This document shows, piece after piece, positions 6,708-14,555 of a stretch of DNA of 64,000 bases. The first letter of the stretch is position 1, and each line of letters opens with the position of its first letter. Below the pieces are notes generated by a model. The model did no database searches and was not told where the DNA came from. It saw only the letters and a list, made by a program, of their open reading frames with translations. The translations under genes were made by a program, and so were the position numbers. This DNA is from Micromonospora tarapacensis (GTDB lineage Bacteria > Actinomycetota > Actinomycetes > Mycobacteriales > Micromonosporaceae), in NCBI RefSeq assembly GCF_019697375.1, contig NZ_JAHCDI010000003.1, positions 248,001 through 312,000 on the forward strand. The letters are read 5' to 3'.

Positions 6708-7670
6708 GTGCACCATGCCAACCACTACTACGGGCACTCGCACGTGCTGGCCCGGTACTGCGGACTCGACGACCGGGATCCGCCGCGCATCCACGGCTAC
6801 CTCCAGCACGGCTGGAACATCGGCGACGGGATGGCCCCCGACCACGAGTTCGTGCCGGGGGTGCCGCTGTTCCTCTGGTCCGAGCGGACCCGGCGGCGGG
6901 CCTGGTCGCTCGGCCGCCGGCAGACGTACGTGGTCGGCTCGCCGTGGGCCTACCTGCTGGCGATCGAGCCGGCCGGCCCGCCGGAGCGGGAGGGGACCAT
7001 CTGGTATCCCTTCCACGGTTGGGAGGGGCAGCGGGTGGTGGGCGACCACGGCCGGCTGATCGACGAGATCCGGGCGGTGGAGCCGGGGCCGGTGACGGTC
7101 TGCCTCTACTGGCAGGAGTACCGGTCGACGCGGGTGCGGCAGCACTACGAGCGGGCCGGCTTCCGGGTGGTCTGCCACGGCTACCGGGGTGGCCGCTGGA
7201 GCGACCTCGACCGCGGGTTCCTGCACCGGCAACTGGCCGAGCTGCGGCGGCACCGGCGGGTCGCCTCGAACCGCCTGTGCAGCGCGGTCTTCTACGGCAT
7301 CCTGGCCGGCTGCGAACCGGCGGTCTACGGCGACCCGATGCAACTGGCCGGCGAGGCGCCGGTGTGGGGCGGCCAGCCCCGGATCCGTCGGCAGTGGGCC
7401 GACCTGCACGGCCCGCAGGTCGCCCCGGACATCGCCCGGGAGTGCGCGGTGGCCGAACTGGGCGCCGACCGCCTGCTTCCGCCGGCCGAACTGCGCCGGC
7501 TGTTTCGCTGGCCCGAGCCCGCGCCGGTGGCAGCCGGCACGGGGGCGACGCCGACGCGGCCCGCGACCACGCCGCGCCACCCGGTGCGACGGGCGGGCGG
7601 CCTGGCACGGAGGTGGCCCGTTGAGCGTGCAGCTGCTCGGGGGCGAGATGCTCGCCTGGTCGGATCTTGA
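6708..7670 (+). CDS. Unknown surface-glycan-locus protein (about 320 aa)
   Basis: GTG at 6708 gives 'HHANHYYGHSHVLARYCGLD' at the N terminus, then 'HGYLQHGWNIGDG' and 'YVVGSPWAYLLA'. These read like the donor-independent half of a GT-B-type transferase or a polysaccharide-locus protein. Later 'ASNRLCSAVFYGILAGCEPAVYGDPM' resembles the C-terminal domain of capsule or teichoic-acid transferases. I do not recognise the family. It overlaps the next gene by 50 bases. If one G were missing in the run near 7545, it would instead stop at TGA 7622-7624, overlapping the next TTG start as TTGA. Confidence 0.65.
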   Translation: MHHANHYYGHSHVLARYCGLDDRDPPRIHGYLQHGWNIGDGMAPDHEFVPGVPLFLWSERTRRRAWSLGRRQTYVVGSPWAYLLAIEPAGPPEREGTIWYPFHGWEGQRVVGDHGRLIDEIRAVEPGPVTVCLYWQEYRSTRVRQHYERAGFRVVCHGYRGGRWSDLDRGFLHRQLAELRRHRRVASNRLCSAVFYGILAGCEPAVYGDPMQLAGEAPVWGGQPRIRRQWADLHGPQVAPDIARECAVAELGADRLLPPAELRRLFRWPEPAPVAAGTGATPTRPATTPRHPVRRAGGLARRWPVERAAARGRDARLVGS

Positions 7671-9261
7671 CGGCATGCACGGCACCGGACCGGTACGGGG
7701 ACCGGGACTGGCCGCGCTGCTGACCGCCGCGTCCGGCCGCACCCTCGTGGTCGGGCCGCACCATCCCGAGCTGCTCGACGCGTTGCCCCCGGCGGACCTG
7801 ACGGTCCTGGTGCGGGGCCTGCCGGACGCCGAGGCACTGGCCGCGCGGTACGCCGATCGGCCGGGGGTGCGGGTGTGCTGCGGCGGACCGGAGAAACTCA
7901 CCGGCATGCCGCCGTACGACACCGTGGTCGCCCTGGACGGGCTGGCCCGGCTGAGTTCCGCCGAGGGAGCGGAGCTGCCCTGGGGCGCGGCCTTCGACCT
8001 GCTCACGTCGGTGCTGCGGCCGGATGGCCGGCTGCTGCTCGGGGTCGAGAATCACCTCGGGCTGCACCGGCTGCTGGCGGTGCCACCCGAGAGCACCGAC
8101 TCCGACTGGGCGGCGCTCGGCGAGTACGACGACACCCGCCCGGCGGGACTGGTCCGCCTGCGGGCCCACCTGGCGGTGGCCGGGATGCGGATCCGCGGCA
8201 CCTGGGCGACCTTCCCGTCACCCGTCGCCCCCGCAGCCCTGCTCGGCACCGAACTGCTGACCGACCCCACCCTTACCGGCTTCCTCCAGGCCACGGTGGC
8301 CGGCAGCGGGCGCGTCTCCGTCGCGCCGGACCGGCCGCGGCTGGCCGATCCGGATCGGCTGGCCGGGGCGGCGATCCGGAACGGGGCCGTCCTGGAACTC
8401 GCACCCGGCTGGGTCGTGCTGGCCGAACGGCCGCCGGGAAACCTGGCTGAGCAGGCCGCCACCGCCGCGGCGGTGCTCGTGCACGGCGGTCGGCTCCGGG
8501 AGATCCACCGTGACCCGGTGCGCGGATGGCGGTTCGCCGACGGCGCGGAGGTTCCGTCGGGGCGTACCGTCGAGGATCTGGTGGTGGCCGCGTCGCTGCG
8601 GCGGGACCTGCCGGCGGTGGGTGCGCTGCTCACCGGCTGGCAGTCCGGTGTGGCGGCCGGCGTCCCGGCGGACCGGGTGGTCCGCACGCCGGCCGGCACC
8701 TGGCACGGCCTCGCCGATCCGACCGCGCCGGCGGCGGTGCTGCGGCGGCTGGCGTCCCGGCTGGTCGACGCGGGGCTCGCCCACCTGTGGCCGGCCGGTG
8801 AGCTGGCCGCGACCCTGGCCACGATGGCCGGCCAGGAGGCGGGTCCGCCTGTCGACGACGTCGGCGGCGGCACCGCCGGGGGATGGCGGGAGCTGCTGGT
8901 GGATCGGGAGCGGCTGGCTCGCGAGCTGGCCGAGGCTCGCGCCCTCCAGCGGTGGTACGAGCGGACGCTGACCGAACGTGACGGCGAGCTGAAGCGGTTG
9001 CGCCGGATCGTTTCGCTGCTGGACGGCACCCCCACCGCTCGGGCCGGCCGCCTCCTGCTCGCCGGTGCCCGCACCGCCCGCCGCACCGCCCGCACCGCCC
9101 GCTCCACCCTCCGCCGCCTCCGCCCCCCGACTAACCCCCACCCCACCCACCCCCCACCCCACCCCACCCCCACCCCCCACCCCCGCTCACGTCGATCATG
9201 CAGTTGTGGCGCCTCAGAAATGGCACGAAAGGCACACTTTTCTGGCGCCACAACTCCATGA
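7621..9261 (+). CDS. Methyltransferase-like protein with C-terminal coiled coil (546 aa)
   Basis: TTG at 7621 follows GGAGG at 7609-7613 with 7 bases of spacing. The first 200 residues hold a Rossmann-like layout with 'YDTVVALDGLARLSSAEG' and 'TSVLRPDGRLLLGVENHLGL', typical of the motif after the SAM site in class I methyltransferases. A glycine-rich motif I is weak ('GRTLVVGPHHPELLDAL'), so activity is uncertain. Residues near 430-485 form a charged coiled coil, followed by an Arg-rich helix. The last ~45 residues are encoded by CCCAC simple repeats and by the palindrome at 9193-9264, so the natural C terminus is doubtful. It is probably part of a surface-polysaccharide locus. Confidence 0.7.
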   Translation: MSVQLLGGEMLAWSDLDGMHGTGPVRGPGLAALLTAASGRTLVVGPHHPELLDALPPADLTVLVRGLPDAEALAARYADRPGVRVCCGGPEKLTGMPPYDTVVALDGLARLSSAEGAELPWGAAFDLLTSVLRPDGRLLLGVENHLGLHRLLAVPPESTDSDWAALGEYDDTRPAGLVRLRAHLAVAGMRIRGTWATFPSPVAPAALLGTELLTDPTLTGFLQATVAGSGRVSVAPDRPRLADPDRLAGAAIRNGAVLELAPGWVVLAERPPGNLAEQAATAAAVLVHGGRLREIHRDPVRGWRFADGAEVPSGRTVEDLVVAASLRRDLPAVGALLTGWQSGVAAGVPADRVVRTPAGTWHGLADPTAPAAVLRRLASRLVDAGLAHLWPAGELAATLATMAGQEAGPPVDDVGGGTAGGWRELLVDRERLARELAEARALQRWYERTLTERDGELKRLRRIVSLLDGTPTARAGRLLLAGARTARRTARTARSTLRRLRPPTNPHPTHPPPHPTPTPHPRSRRSCSCGASEMARKAHFSGATTP

Positions 9262-9264
9262 TCG
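9193..9264. repeat. Palindromic element, family A, copy 1 (convergent junction)
   Basis: The ends CGATCATG and CATGATCG bracket a long inverted repeat. The left arm contains GATCATGCAGTTGTGGCGCC, and the right arm, reversed, gives GATCATGGAGTTGTGGCGCC (one mismatch). AGAAA/TTTCT pairing continues into an A-rich loop. It lies between convergent genes and is flanked by C-rich DNA on the left and G-rich DNA on the right. A related copy is at 62697-62770. A bidirectional terminator role is an inference. Confidence 0.8.
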
Positions 9265-9280
9265 GCGAACGGTGTGGGGG

Positions 9281-9301
9281 TTAGGGGTTAGGGGTTAGGG
9301 G
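9281..9301. repeat. Three TTAGGGG tandem repeats
   Basis: TTAGGGG occurs three times in a row (9281, 9288, 9295), followed by a G-rich stretch to about 9315. On the minus strand the repeat (CCCCTAA) encodes the last residues and the stop codon of the glycosyltransferase gene. Because the unit is 7 bases, each repeat gives a different reading phase. The G-rich strand could form a quadruplex. Confidence 0.75.
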
Positions 9302-10408
9302 TGGGGGGAGGGTGGTGTAGAGGTGTTCTAGGTGTTGGGTTTGGCGGTGGAGGTCGAAGTCGGTCTCGGCGCGATGGCGGGCTGCCTTGCCGAGACGGTC
9401 GCGCAGTGCGTCGTCGGTGAGCAGCCGGCGGAGGTTCGCGGCCAGGGCGGACGGGTCACCCTCGGCGCAGAGCAGGCCGTTCGCCTCGTGGGTGACCGCC
9501 TCGGGGATGCCGCTGTGGTATGTGGAGACGACCGGCACGCCGACGCCGAACGCCTCCAGGATGGTGGTGGGCAGGCCCTCGGTGTCGCCGTCCGACGCGG
9601 TCCGTGACGGTGCCGCGAGGATCCGCGCCCGGCCGACGTGCCGCATCACCTCGGGTGGCGGGAGGGTGCCGGCGAACGTCACGTCCACGCCCAGCAACTC
9701 GGCGCGGGCGCGTACCCGTTCGTGCAGCGGGCCGGTACCGACGAGCAGGACCCGGGGACGCAGGTCGGGCAGCATCCCGACGGCCTCGACGAGGTCGTCG
9801 ACCCCCTTCTTCTCGACGAAGCGACCGACGAAGACGACGTCCCACTCCTTCGGCCCGGCCGCCGGCTCCGGCGGTACGGGTACCCCGGTGTGGTGTACGC
9901 GGACCTTCGCGGGATCCGCCCCCAACTCCACCGCCCTGTCCCGGATCGCCCCGGAGACGGCCAGGACCAGCGTGGCCCGGTCGAACATGGTGCGCAGGTT
10001 GCGCCGGTGCCGGACGCCCCGGGGGCCGGGGGCGGCTGCCTGCCGGGTCACGTCGAGGCCGTGCAGGGTGACGACCAACGGGATGCCGAGCTGGGTGGCG
10101 GTGCGGCTGATCAGCCAGCCGTCCCCGCCGAAATGGGCGTGCACCACGTCGGGTCGCAGCCGGGCCAGCAGCCGGCCCAGCCGGGGCGAGCCGCCGGTCA
10201 GGCGCAGTCGCAGCCATTCGCGGCGGCCTCGTGGCGTGTCGGGGCAGACCACCACGTCGCTGTCCCGGGAGAGCGCCGAGACGACCCGGATCGCGCCCAG
10301 GTAGACCGGACGCCAGGTGGGCAGCGCGTCACCCTGGTTGCGGATGAACGTCTCCGACCCGGGCAGCAGGCAACTGCGCCAGATCACGGCGACCCTATCT
10401 CCGGACAT
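9281..10408 (-). CDS. GT4-family glycosyltransferase (375 aa)
   Basis: ATG at 10408 overlaps the upstream gene by 14 bases. The protein has a GT-B fold pattern. The N-terminal domain has 'RSCLLPGSETFIRNQ' and 'RLRPDVVHAHFGGDGWL' (typical of WcaL-like GT4 enzymes). The C-terminal domain has 'DVVFVGRFVEKKGVDDLVEA', 'VLLVGTGPLHERV' and the donor-binding 'SDGDTEGLPTTILEAFGVGVPVV', in which E, G and the ExxxE-like pair match GT4 retaining enzymes. It should transfer a sugar from a nucleotide donor during exopolysaccharide or cell-envelope glycan synthesis. Its C-terminal tail comes from the CCCCTAA repeat. Confidence 0.88.
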   Translation of the reverse strand: MSGDRVAVIWRSCLLPGSETFIRNQGDALPTWRPVYLGAIRVVSALSRDSDVVVCPDTPRGRREWLRLRLTGGSPRLGRLLARLRPDVVHAHFGGDGWLISRTATQLGIPLVVTLHGLDVTRQAAAPGPRGVRHRRNLRTMFDRATLVLAVSGAIRDRAVELGADPAKVRVHHTGVPVPPEPAAGPKEWDVVFVGRFVEKKGVDDLVEAVGMLPDLRPRVLLVGTGPLHERVRARAELLGVDVTFAGTLPPPEVMRHVGRARILAAPSRTASDGDTEGLPTTILEAFGVGVPVVSTYHSGIPEAVTHEANGLLCAEGDPSALAANLRRLLTDDALRDRLGKAARHRAETDFDLHRQTQHLEHLYTTLPPPLTPNP

Positions 10409-11396
10409 CTGCCCCGATCTCCGCCGCCCCGGGCTGCGCGCCGGCCACGGACCGTTCCTTGGCCCGGCGCCGGCCGAGGATCCGGTCGCGTACCTGGTGC
10501 CGCAGCTGCGGGGGGATCAGCCAGATCTGCACGAAGGCGAGGTAGTCCAGGGCACCCGGCCGGCCGTGCCGGCGTGCCTCGGCGAGCAGCAGGCGGAAGA
10601 CCCGGAAGCTGCGGGTGGGTGCGGCCATCGAGCTGATGACGCTCATCGTAGTCGCCGCGTAGGCCCGCGGGGTGATCAGCGGGCGGATCCCGCGCAGCCA
10701 CTCCAGCTGCGCCTCCCAGGGCGAGCTGAGACTGATCCGCGGGCGGTTCTCGTCCTGGTGCCACAGCACGAGCGGCTCGGCGGCGATGAGCAGGTCGACG
10801 TCGGCATGGCTGGTCGCGCGTACGGTCCAGTCGAGTTCCTGCTGCCGGCGCAGGCCGACGGTGAACGGCACCCGGCGCAGCAGTTCGGTCGGCGCCATGA
10901 TCGTCGAGGTCTGGATGAAGCCGTCACCGTGGAAGAGCCCGCGCCGCAGGGTGAGGTACTCGCAGATCGGCTCGCCCGGCTCCGGCAGCCGGCGGGGCAT
11001 CACGAACTCCGCCCGGGGCGTCTTGTTGATCAGGCGACTGGCGATGATCGGGTTGGCCACCGAGGCCTGGCGGGCCAGGTCGAGCTGCACGGCCAGCTTG
11101 TCGGGCAGCCACTCGTCGTCATCGTCGAGCAGCGCCGTCCACCGGGCCCGCGCCTCGCCCACGCCGACGTTTCGGGCGTTGGGCGCGCCACCCTTCCCGG
11201 GCAGTTCCACCACCCGCAGCCGGGGGTCGCCGATCTCGGCCAGGGCCTTGCAGGTCTCCTCGTCGGGACCGTCCACCACCACAACGACCTCGATGTCGGT
11301 CACGGTCTGGGCGAGGGCGCTGCGGACCGCCCGGGTCACCAACGCCGGCCGGGCGAAGGTGGGGATGACCACGCTGACCTCGGGTGTGGATGGCAT
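10395..11396 (-). CDS. GT2-family glycosyltransferase (333 aa)
   Basis: ATG at 11396 opens MPSTPEVSVVIPTFARPALV, the canonical start of family 2 glycosyltransferases. 'DIEVVVVVDGPDEET' holds the nucleotide-binding Asp, 'GAPNARNVGVGEARARWTALLDDDDEWLPDKL' contains the DDD metal site, and 'RQQELDWTVRA' matches the acceptor-side ExDW motif (QELDW). It is an inverting, cytosolic or membrane-associated enzyme. It is co-transcribed with the GT4 gene, which fits stepwise assembly of a short surface glycan. The acceptor and donor are not predictable. Confidence 0.88.
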   Translation of the reverse strand: MPSTPEVSVVIPTFARPALVTRAVRSALAQTVTDIEVVVVVDGPDEETCKALAEIGDPRLRVVELPGKGGAPNARNVGVGEARARWTALLDDDDEWLPDKLAVQLDLARQASVANPIIASRLINKTPRAEFVMPRRLPEPGEPICEYLTLRRGLFHGDGFIQTSTIMAPTELLRRVPFTVGLRRQQELDWTVRATSHADVDLLIAAEPLVLWHQDENRPRISLSSPWEAQLEWLRGIRPLITPRAYAATTMSVISSMAAPTRSFRVFRLLLAEARRHGRPGALDYLAFVQIWLIPPQLRHQVRDRILGRRRAKERSVAGAQPGAAEIGADVRR

Positions 11397-11613
11397 GACC
11401 ACCTGCTCACTCGTGCCGGGTACGACGTGCGGGCAGTGCGACGCTAGGTGGCGTGGACGGCCCGCCGGTGAATGGCAGGCGGCTGCCAGGCATACAGCTC
11501 TGGTCGTGGCGGTCCTCCCCGACCGGCGGACCCGCCCGGGGAGGGTGGCGCACCGCGCCGCTATGGTCGCCGTACCAGGAGCACGCCGTGGCGCGGCGGA
11601 GGGATGGTGGGCG

Positions 11614-12380
11614 GTGGCGGATGCGGAGCTGGTCGTCGAGGTGGCGGGCGCGGTGGCCACGGTGGTGATTCGCAACCCGGGCCGGCGCAACGCGATGACC
11701 CCGGCCATGTGGCGGCAGCTGCCGGTGCTGCTCGACGGCCTGGAGGCCGACCCGGCGGTACGCGCGCTGGTGCTCACCGGCGCCGACGGCACCTTCTGCG
11801 CCGGCGCCGACCTGGGCGACCTGGACGAGCTGCTGGAGGCGGGCGACGGCAGCATCGCGGTCGCGGCGGAGGAGCGGCTGGCCAACTTCGCCAAGCCGAC
11901 GGTGGCCGCGGTGCGGGTGCCTGTGTCGGCGGCGGCTGTCAACTCGCTGTCGCCTGCGACCTGCGGATCGCCGCCGCCGACGCGCGGTTCGGCGTACCAC
12001 CGGCCCGGCTCGGCCTGGTCTACCCGGCGCCGACCACCCACCGGCTGGCCCGGCTGGTCGGCCCGGCGGCGGCCAAGCATCTGCTTTTCACCGGTGAGCT
12101 GGTGGACGCCGGGCGGGCGCTGCGGATCGGCCTCGCCGACGAGGTGCTGCCCGGTGCCGAGCTGGACGGCCGGATCGCCGGGCTCACCGGCGTGATCGCC
12201 GAACGTTCGCAGCTCAGCGTCGTCGCCGCGAAGGAGATCATCGACGGCCGGCCGGACGACGGCCGGATGGCCTGGTGGCACGGGCAGGTGCGGGCCAGCG
12301 GCGAGGCCCGGGAGGGCGTCGCCGCCTTCCATGAGCGCCGCCCGCCCAGGTTCCGGTGGACGCCGCCCACCGGGAACTGA
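11614..12380 (+). pseudogene. Enoyl-CoA hydratase/isomerase family gene, frameshifted
   Basis: GTG at 11614 follows GGAGGG. The first 100 residues ('VIRNPGRRNAMTPAMWRQLP', 'LVLTGADGTFCAGADL') and the last 150 ('GACVGGGCQLAVACDLRIAA', 'ARFGVPPARLGLVYPAP') are a crotonase-family protein, but they lie in two frames. Adding one G to the GGG run at 11915-11917 joins them as 'VAAVRGACVGGGCQLA', giving 255 residues, a normal family length. The oxyanion-hole segments are present. Either the gene has a real 1-base deletion or the run was under-called. The substrate is unknown. Confidence 0.8.
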
Positions 12381-12391
12381 GCCGGCGCAGG

Positions 12392-13927
12392 TCAGGCTGG
12401 CCCGCGTCGGGCGAGCAGGCCACGGGGCCGGACCGAGTGGACCGGCTCGGCAGCCCCGCCCTCCGCCCGCAGGATGTGGTTCGCCGCGACGATGCCGGTG
12501 GCCGCCGCCCGTTCCATCAGGGCACCGGGAAAGTCGGTGCGGATGCCGTCGCCGGCCAGGTAGAGCCCGCCGGCCTCGGTGCGAACCCGGGGCCGCCCGG
12601 CGTGCCCGCCGGGGGCGAAGGCGGGTGCCTTCGCCTCCACCCGGGCGCGCAGCTCCCGCACCCGCAGACGGTCCACCTCCGGCCAGAGCGTAGCCAACTC
12701 GGTGCGCATCCGTTCGGCCAGCTCCACGGCCGGCACACCCGCCGCGCAGGCGTACGCGTGCAGCTCGATCACCGAGCCGCCACCGCGCTCCGCCCAGCGC
12801 CGGGACTCGCGCTCCAGCCGGTGGTACAGCGTCACCGAGTCCAGCGTGGACTGCCTGGACACGCCGCTGAAGATCGCCCGCCCCGGGTCGACGTCCCCGT
12901 CGCACCAGTAGCGCGCGACCGCGTACGGAGGACCGGGCCGGCCGTACGCGGGCATCGCCGCCGCCAGGGCCGGTGCCTCCCGGGCCAGCGACGGGGAGTC
13001 CGCGACCAGCGCGGCGAGTGCCGGCGGGTCGACGGCGAGCACGACGTGCCCGGCCTGGTGGACCCCGTCGGGGGTCTGCACCTGCCAGCCGGTGGAGTCG
13101 TGGTGCACTGCGGTCGCCGGGACGCCGGTGCGCACCTGGCCACCGTGTCGCTCGACGTGCCGGGCCAGGGGTGCCCAGATCGCCGTGGCATAGTCCTCGT
13201 CCGGGCAGTCGAAGGCCAGCCCTTCCGGGTTGCCGAGCAGGTAGAAGTGGAACTGGGCGATCATCTCGGCGGCCGACATCTCCGCCTCGTGGTTGAAGAA
13301 CGAGTGGGAGAAGACCTCGAAGAGCATCGCCCGCGCCCGGTCCGGCAGCCGCAACGAGGTGAGCAGCCCGTCGGCGGTGGCATGGTCGAAGTCGGCGTAG
13401 GTGCCCACCGGGTCGTACGCGAGCAGCGGCAGCGCGGCGTCCCGGTCCATCCCGCGCAGGTCGCGCAGGCGCAGGCTGGGACTGCGGGCAAGCAGGGTGA
13501 GCAGGTTCGCCGGCGGGGCGGGTGGCAGCCGCCCGAACTCCTCGGTCGGCCACTGAGCGCTCAGCACCGGATAGCCGGGGACGGCCCGCAGGAAGCCCAA
13601 CGCCGGGTCGATCCGGCGCAGGATGTTGCGCCAGTTGTAGTACTGCCGGAAGAAGGCGTGGAAGCCGTGCTCGTTGGTCAGGCGGGTGCCGTCGGCGAGC
13701 GTCTCCGGCCAGGCACCGAGCCGCCCACCCAGGGCCGGCGAGGCTTCCAGCACGGTCACCTCGACGCCGCGCTCGGCGAGCACCACCGCCGCGGACATGC
13801 CGGCGATCCCCCCGCCGACGACCACCGCGGAGACCGGTCGCGGCACCCGGGGTGCACCCACGCCGCCCGGATCCACCTCGTGCGGGCGCACGCCGATGAG
13901 CCGCCCGAACAGCTTTGACAGCGCCAT
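12392..13927 (-). CDS. FAD-dependent oxidoreductase, carotenoid-desaturase-like (511 aa)
   Basis: ATG at 13927 follows GGGAGG with 7 bases of spacing. The dinucleotide-binding motif 'VVVGGGIAGMSAAVVLAERG' is at about residues 34-53. 'LEASPALGGRLGAW' and 'NEHGFHAFFRQYYNWRNIL' follow, and the C-terminal 'GLYLAGDGIRTDFPGALMERAAATGIVAAN' completes the FAD site. The overall layout matches the phytoene-desaturase/CrtU-like flavoprotein superfamily. No other carotenoid gene is adjacent, so the substrate is open. It converges on the enoyl-CoA hydratase gene with 11 bases between the stops. Confidence 0.82.
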   Translation of the reverse strand: MALSKLFGRLIGVRPHEVDPGGVGAPRVPRPVSAVVVGGGIAGMSAAVVLAERGVEVTVLEASPALGGRLGAWPETLADGTRLTNEHGFHAFFRQYYNWRNILRRIDPALGFLRAVPGYPVLSAQWPTEEFGRLPPAPPANLLTLLARSPSLRLRDLRGMDRDAALPLLAYDPVGTYADFDHATADGLLTSLRLPDRARAMLFEVFSHSFFNHEAEMSAAEMIAQFHFYLLGNPEGLAFDCPDEDYATAIWAPLARHVERHGGQVRTGVPATAVHHDSTGWQVQTPDGVHQAGHVVLAVDPPALAALVADSPSLAREAPALAAAMPAYGRPGPPYAVARYWCDGDVDPGRAIFSGVSRQSTLDSVTLYHRLERESRRWAERGGGSVIELHAYACAAGVPAVELAERMRTELATLWPEVDRLRVRELRARVEAKAPAFAPGGHAGRPRVRTEAGGLYLAGDGIRTDFPGALMERAAATGIVAANHILRAEGGAAEPVHSVRPRGLLARRGPA

Positions 13928-13970
13928 GCGCGACCTCCCGCAGCGATCCACCTCAGTGTGCTCGCCCCGA

Positions 13971-14453
13971 TCACCGTGGGCAGTGCCGGGGGCGGTCCGA
14001 GGTGGGCCAGACGTACTCCAGGTCGTCCGGGACGCCGTCGCCGAAGATGGGGCGGTAGTGCGCCGGATCCTTGCGCAGCAGCGAAGAACGGTGGCTCAGG
14101 TGCACGTCCGCCCGGCCGAGCCACGGCGGCAGCTCTCCTGCGCTGGCGAGGTCCCGCTGGCTGCGGACCCGGTCGATGCCGCAGGCGGCGGCGAGGTCGG
14201 CGGCGAGCGTCCGCGCGCAGGTGTCGGCCCGACCGGCGGCGCACCAGACCGCGCAGACGTCCAGCCCGTACCGGGTGAGGGCTTCCTCGTACCCGGCCCA
14301 CATCCGTACCGCCGGGTGGTTGCGCCAGCCGTACCGGGGCCAGGTCAACCCGCGTAGCACCTGGATCGCCTCGACCCGCTGCTTGCCCAGCCGTCGTTGG
14401 TCCAGCGCCCCGGCGCTGGCCAGGAAGTCCGGGTACGGCAGGAAGGTCTGCAT
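13971..14453 (-). CDS. MSMEG_6728-like protein, pyrimidine-dimer-glycosylase-related (160 aa)
   Basis: I place the start at the ATG at 14453, giving MQTFLPYPDFLASAGALDQR; a longer frame to 14486 lacks support. The N-terminal 'FLPYPDFLASAGALDQRRLGKQRVEAIQVLRGL' and 'WRNHPAVRMWAGYEEAL' match a conserved actinobacterial family related to T4 endonuclease V-type folds, with 'HLSHRSSLLRKDPAHYRPIF' near the end. Any DNA-repair role is an inference from fold resemblance. It is transcribed divergently from the channel gene and lies just upstream of the FAD oxidoreductase gene on the same strand. Confidence 0.75.
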   Translation of the reverse strand: MQTFLPYPDFLASAGALDQRRLGKQRVEAIQVLRGLTWPRYGWRNHPAVRMWAGYEEALTRYGLDVCAVWCAAGRADTCARTLAADLAAACGIDRVRSQRDLASAGELPPWLGRADVHLSHRSSLLRKDPAHYRPIFGDGVPDDLEYVWPTSDRPRHCPR

Positions 14454-14555
14454 GCCGCTGCCCCTACCCGCGAAGGGCCTGGACATGCCGTTCGGAAGGG
14501 ACAGTCATGATCAGTGGGACTGCGCGAGCTGCGACCGCCTGTCTACCATCGGACC

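Noticed and set aside
9281..9301. A telomere-like chromosome end
   Set aside because: Only three TTAGGGG units occur, embedded inside the chromosome with genes on both sides.
6708..11396. A natural-product biosynthetic cluster
   Set aside because: There is no polyketide, peptide or terpene synthase, carrier protein or tailoring set. The genes fit surface glycan work.
10395..13553. A 1052-residue minus-strand frame
   Set aside because: Only the part from 11396 down is a glycosyltransferase. The rest is an Arg/Pro-rich shadow of the FAD oxidoreductase and crotonase genes.
12392..13927. A firm carotenoid gene call (crtU)
   Set aside because: The flavoprotein layout is similar, but no other carotenoid gene is adjacent and the methyl-migrating features cannot be judged by eye.
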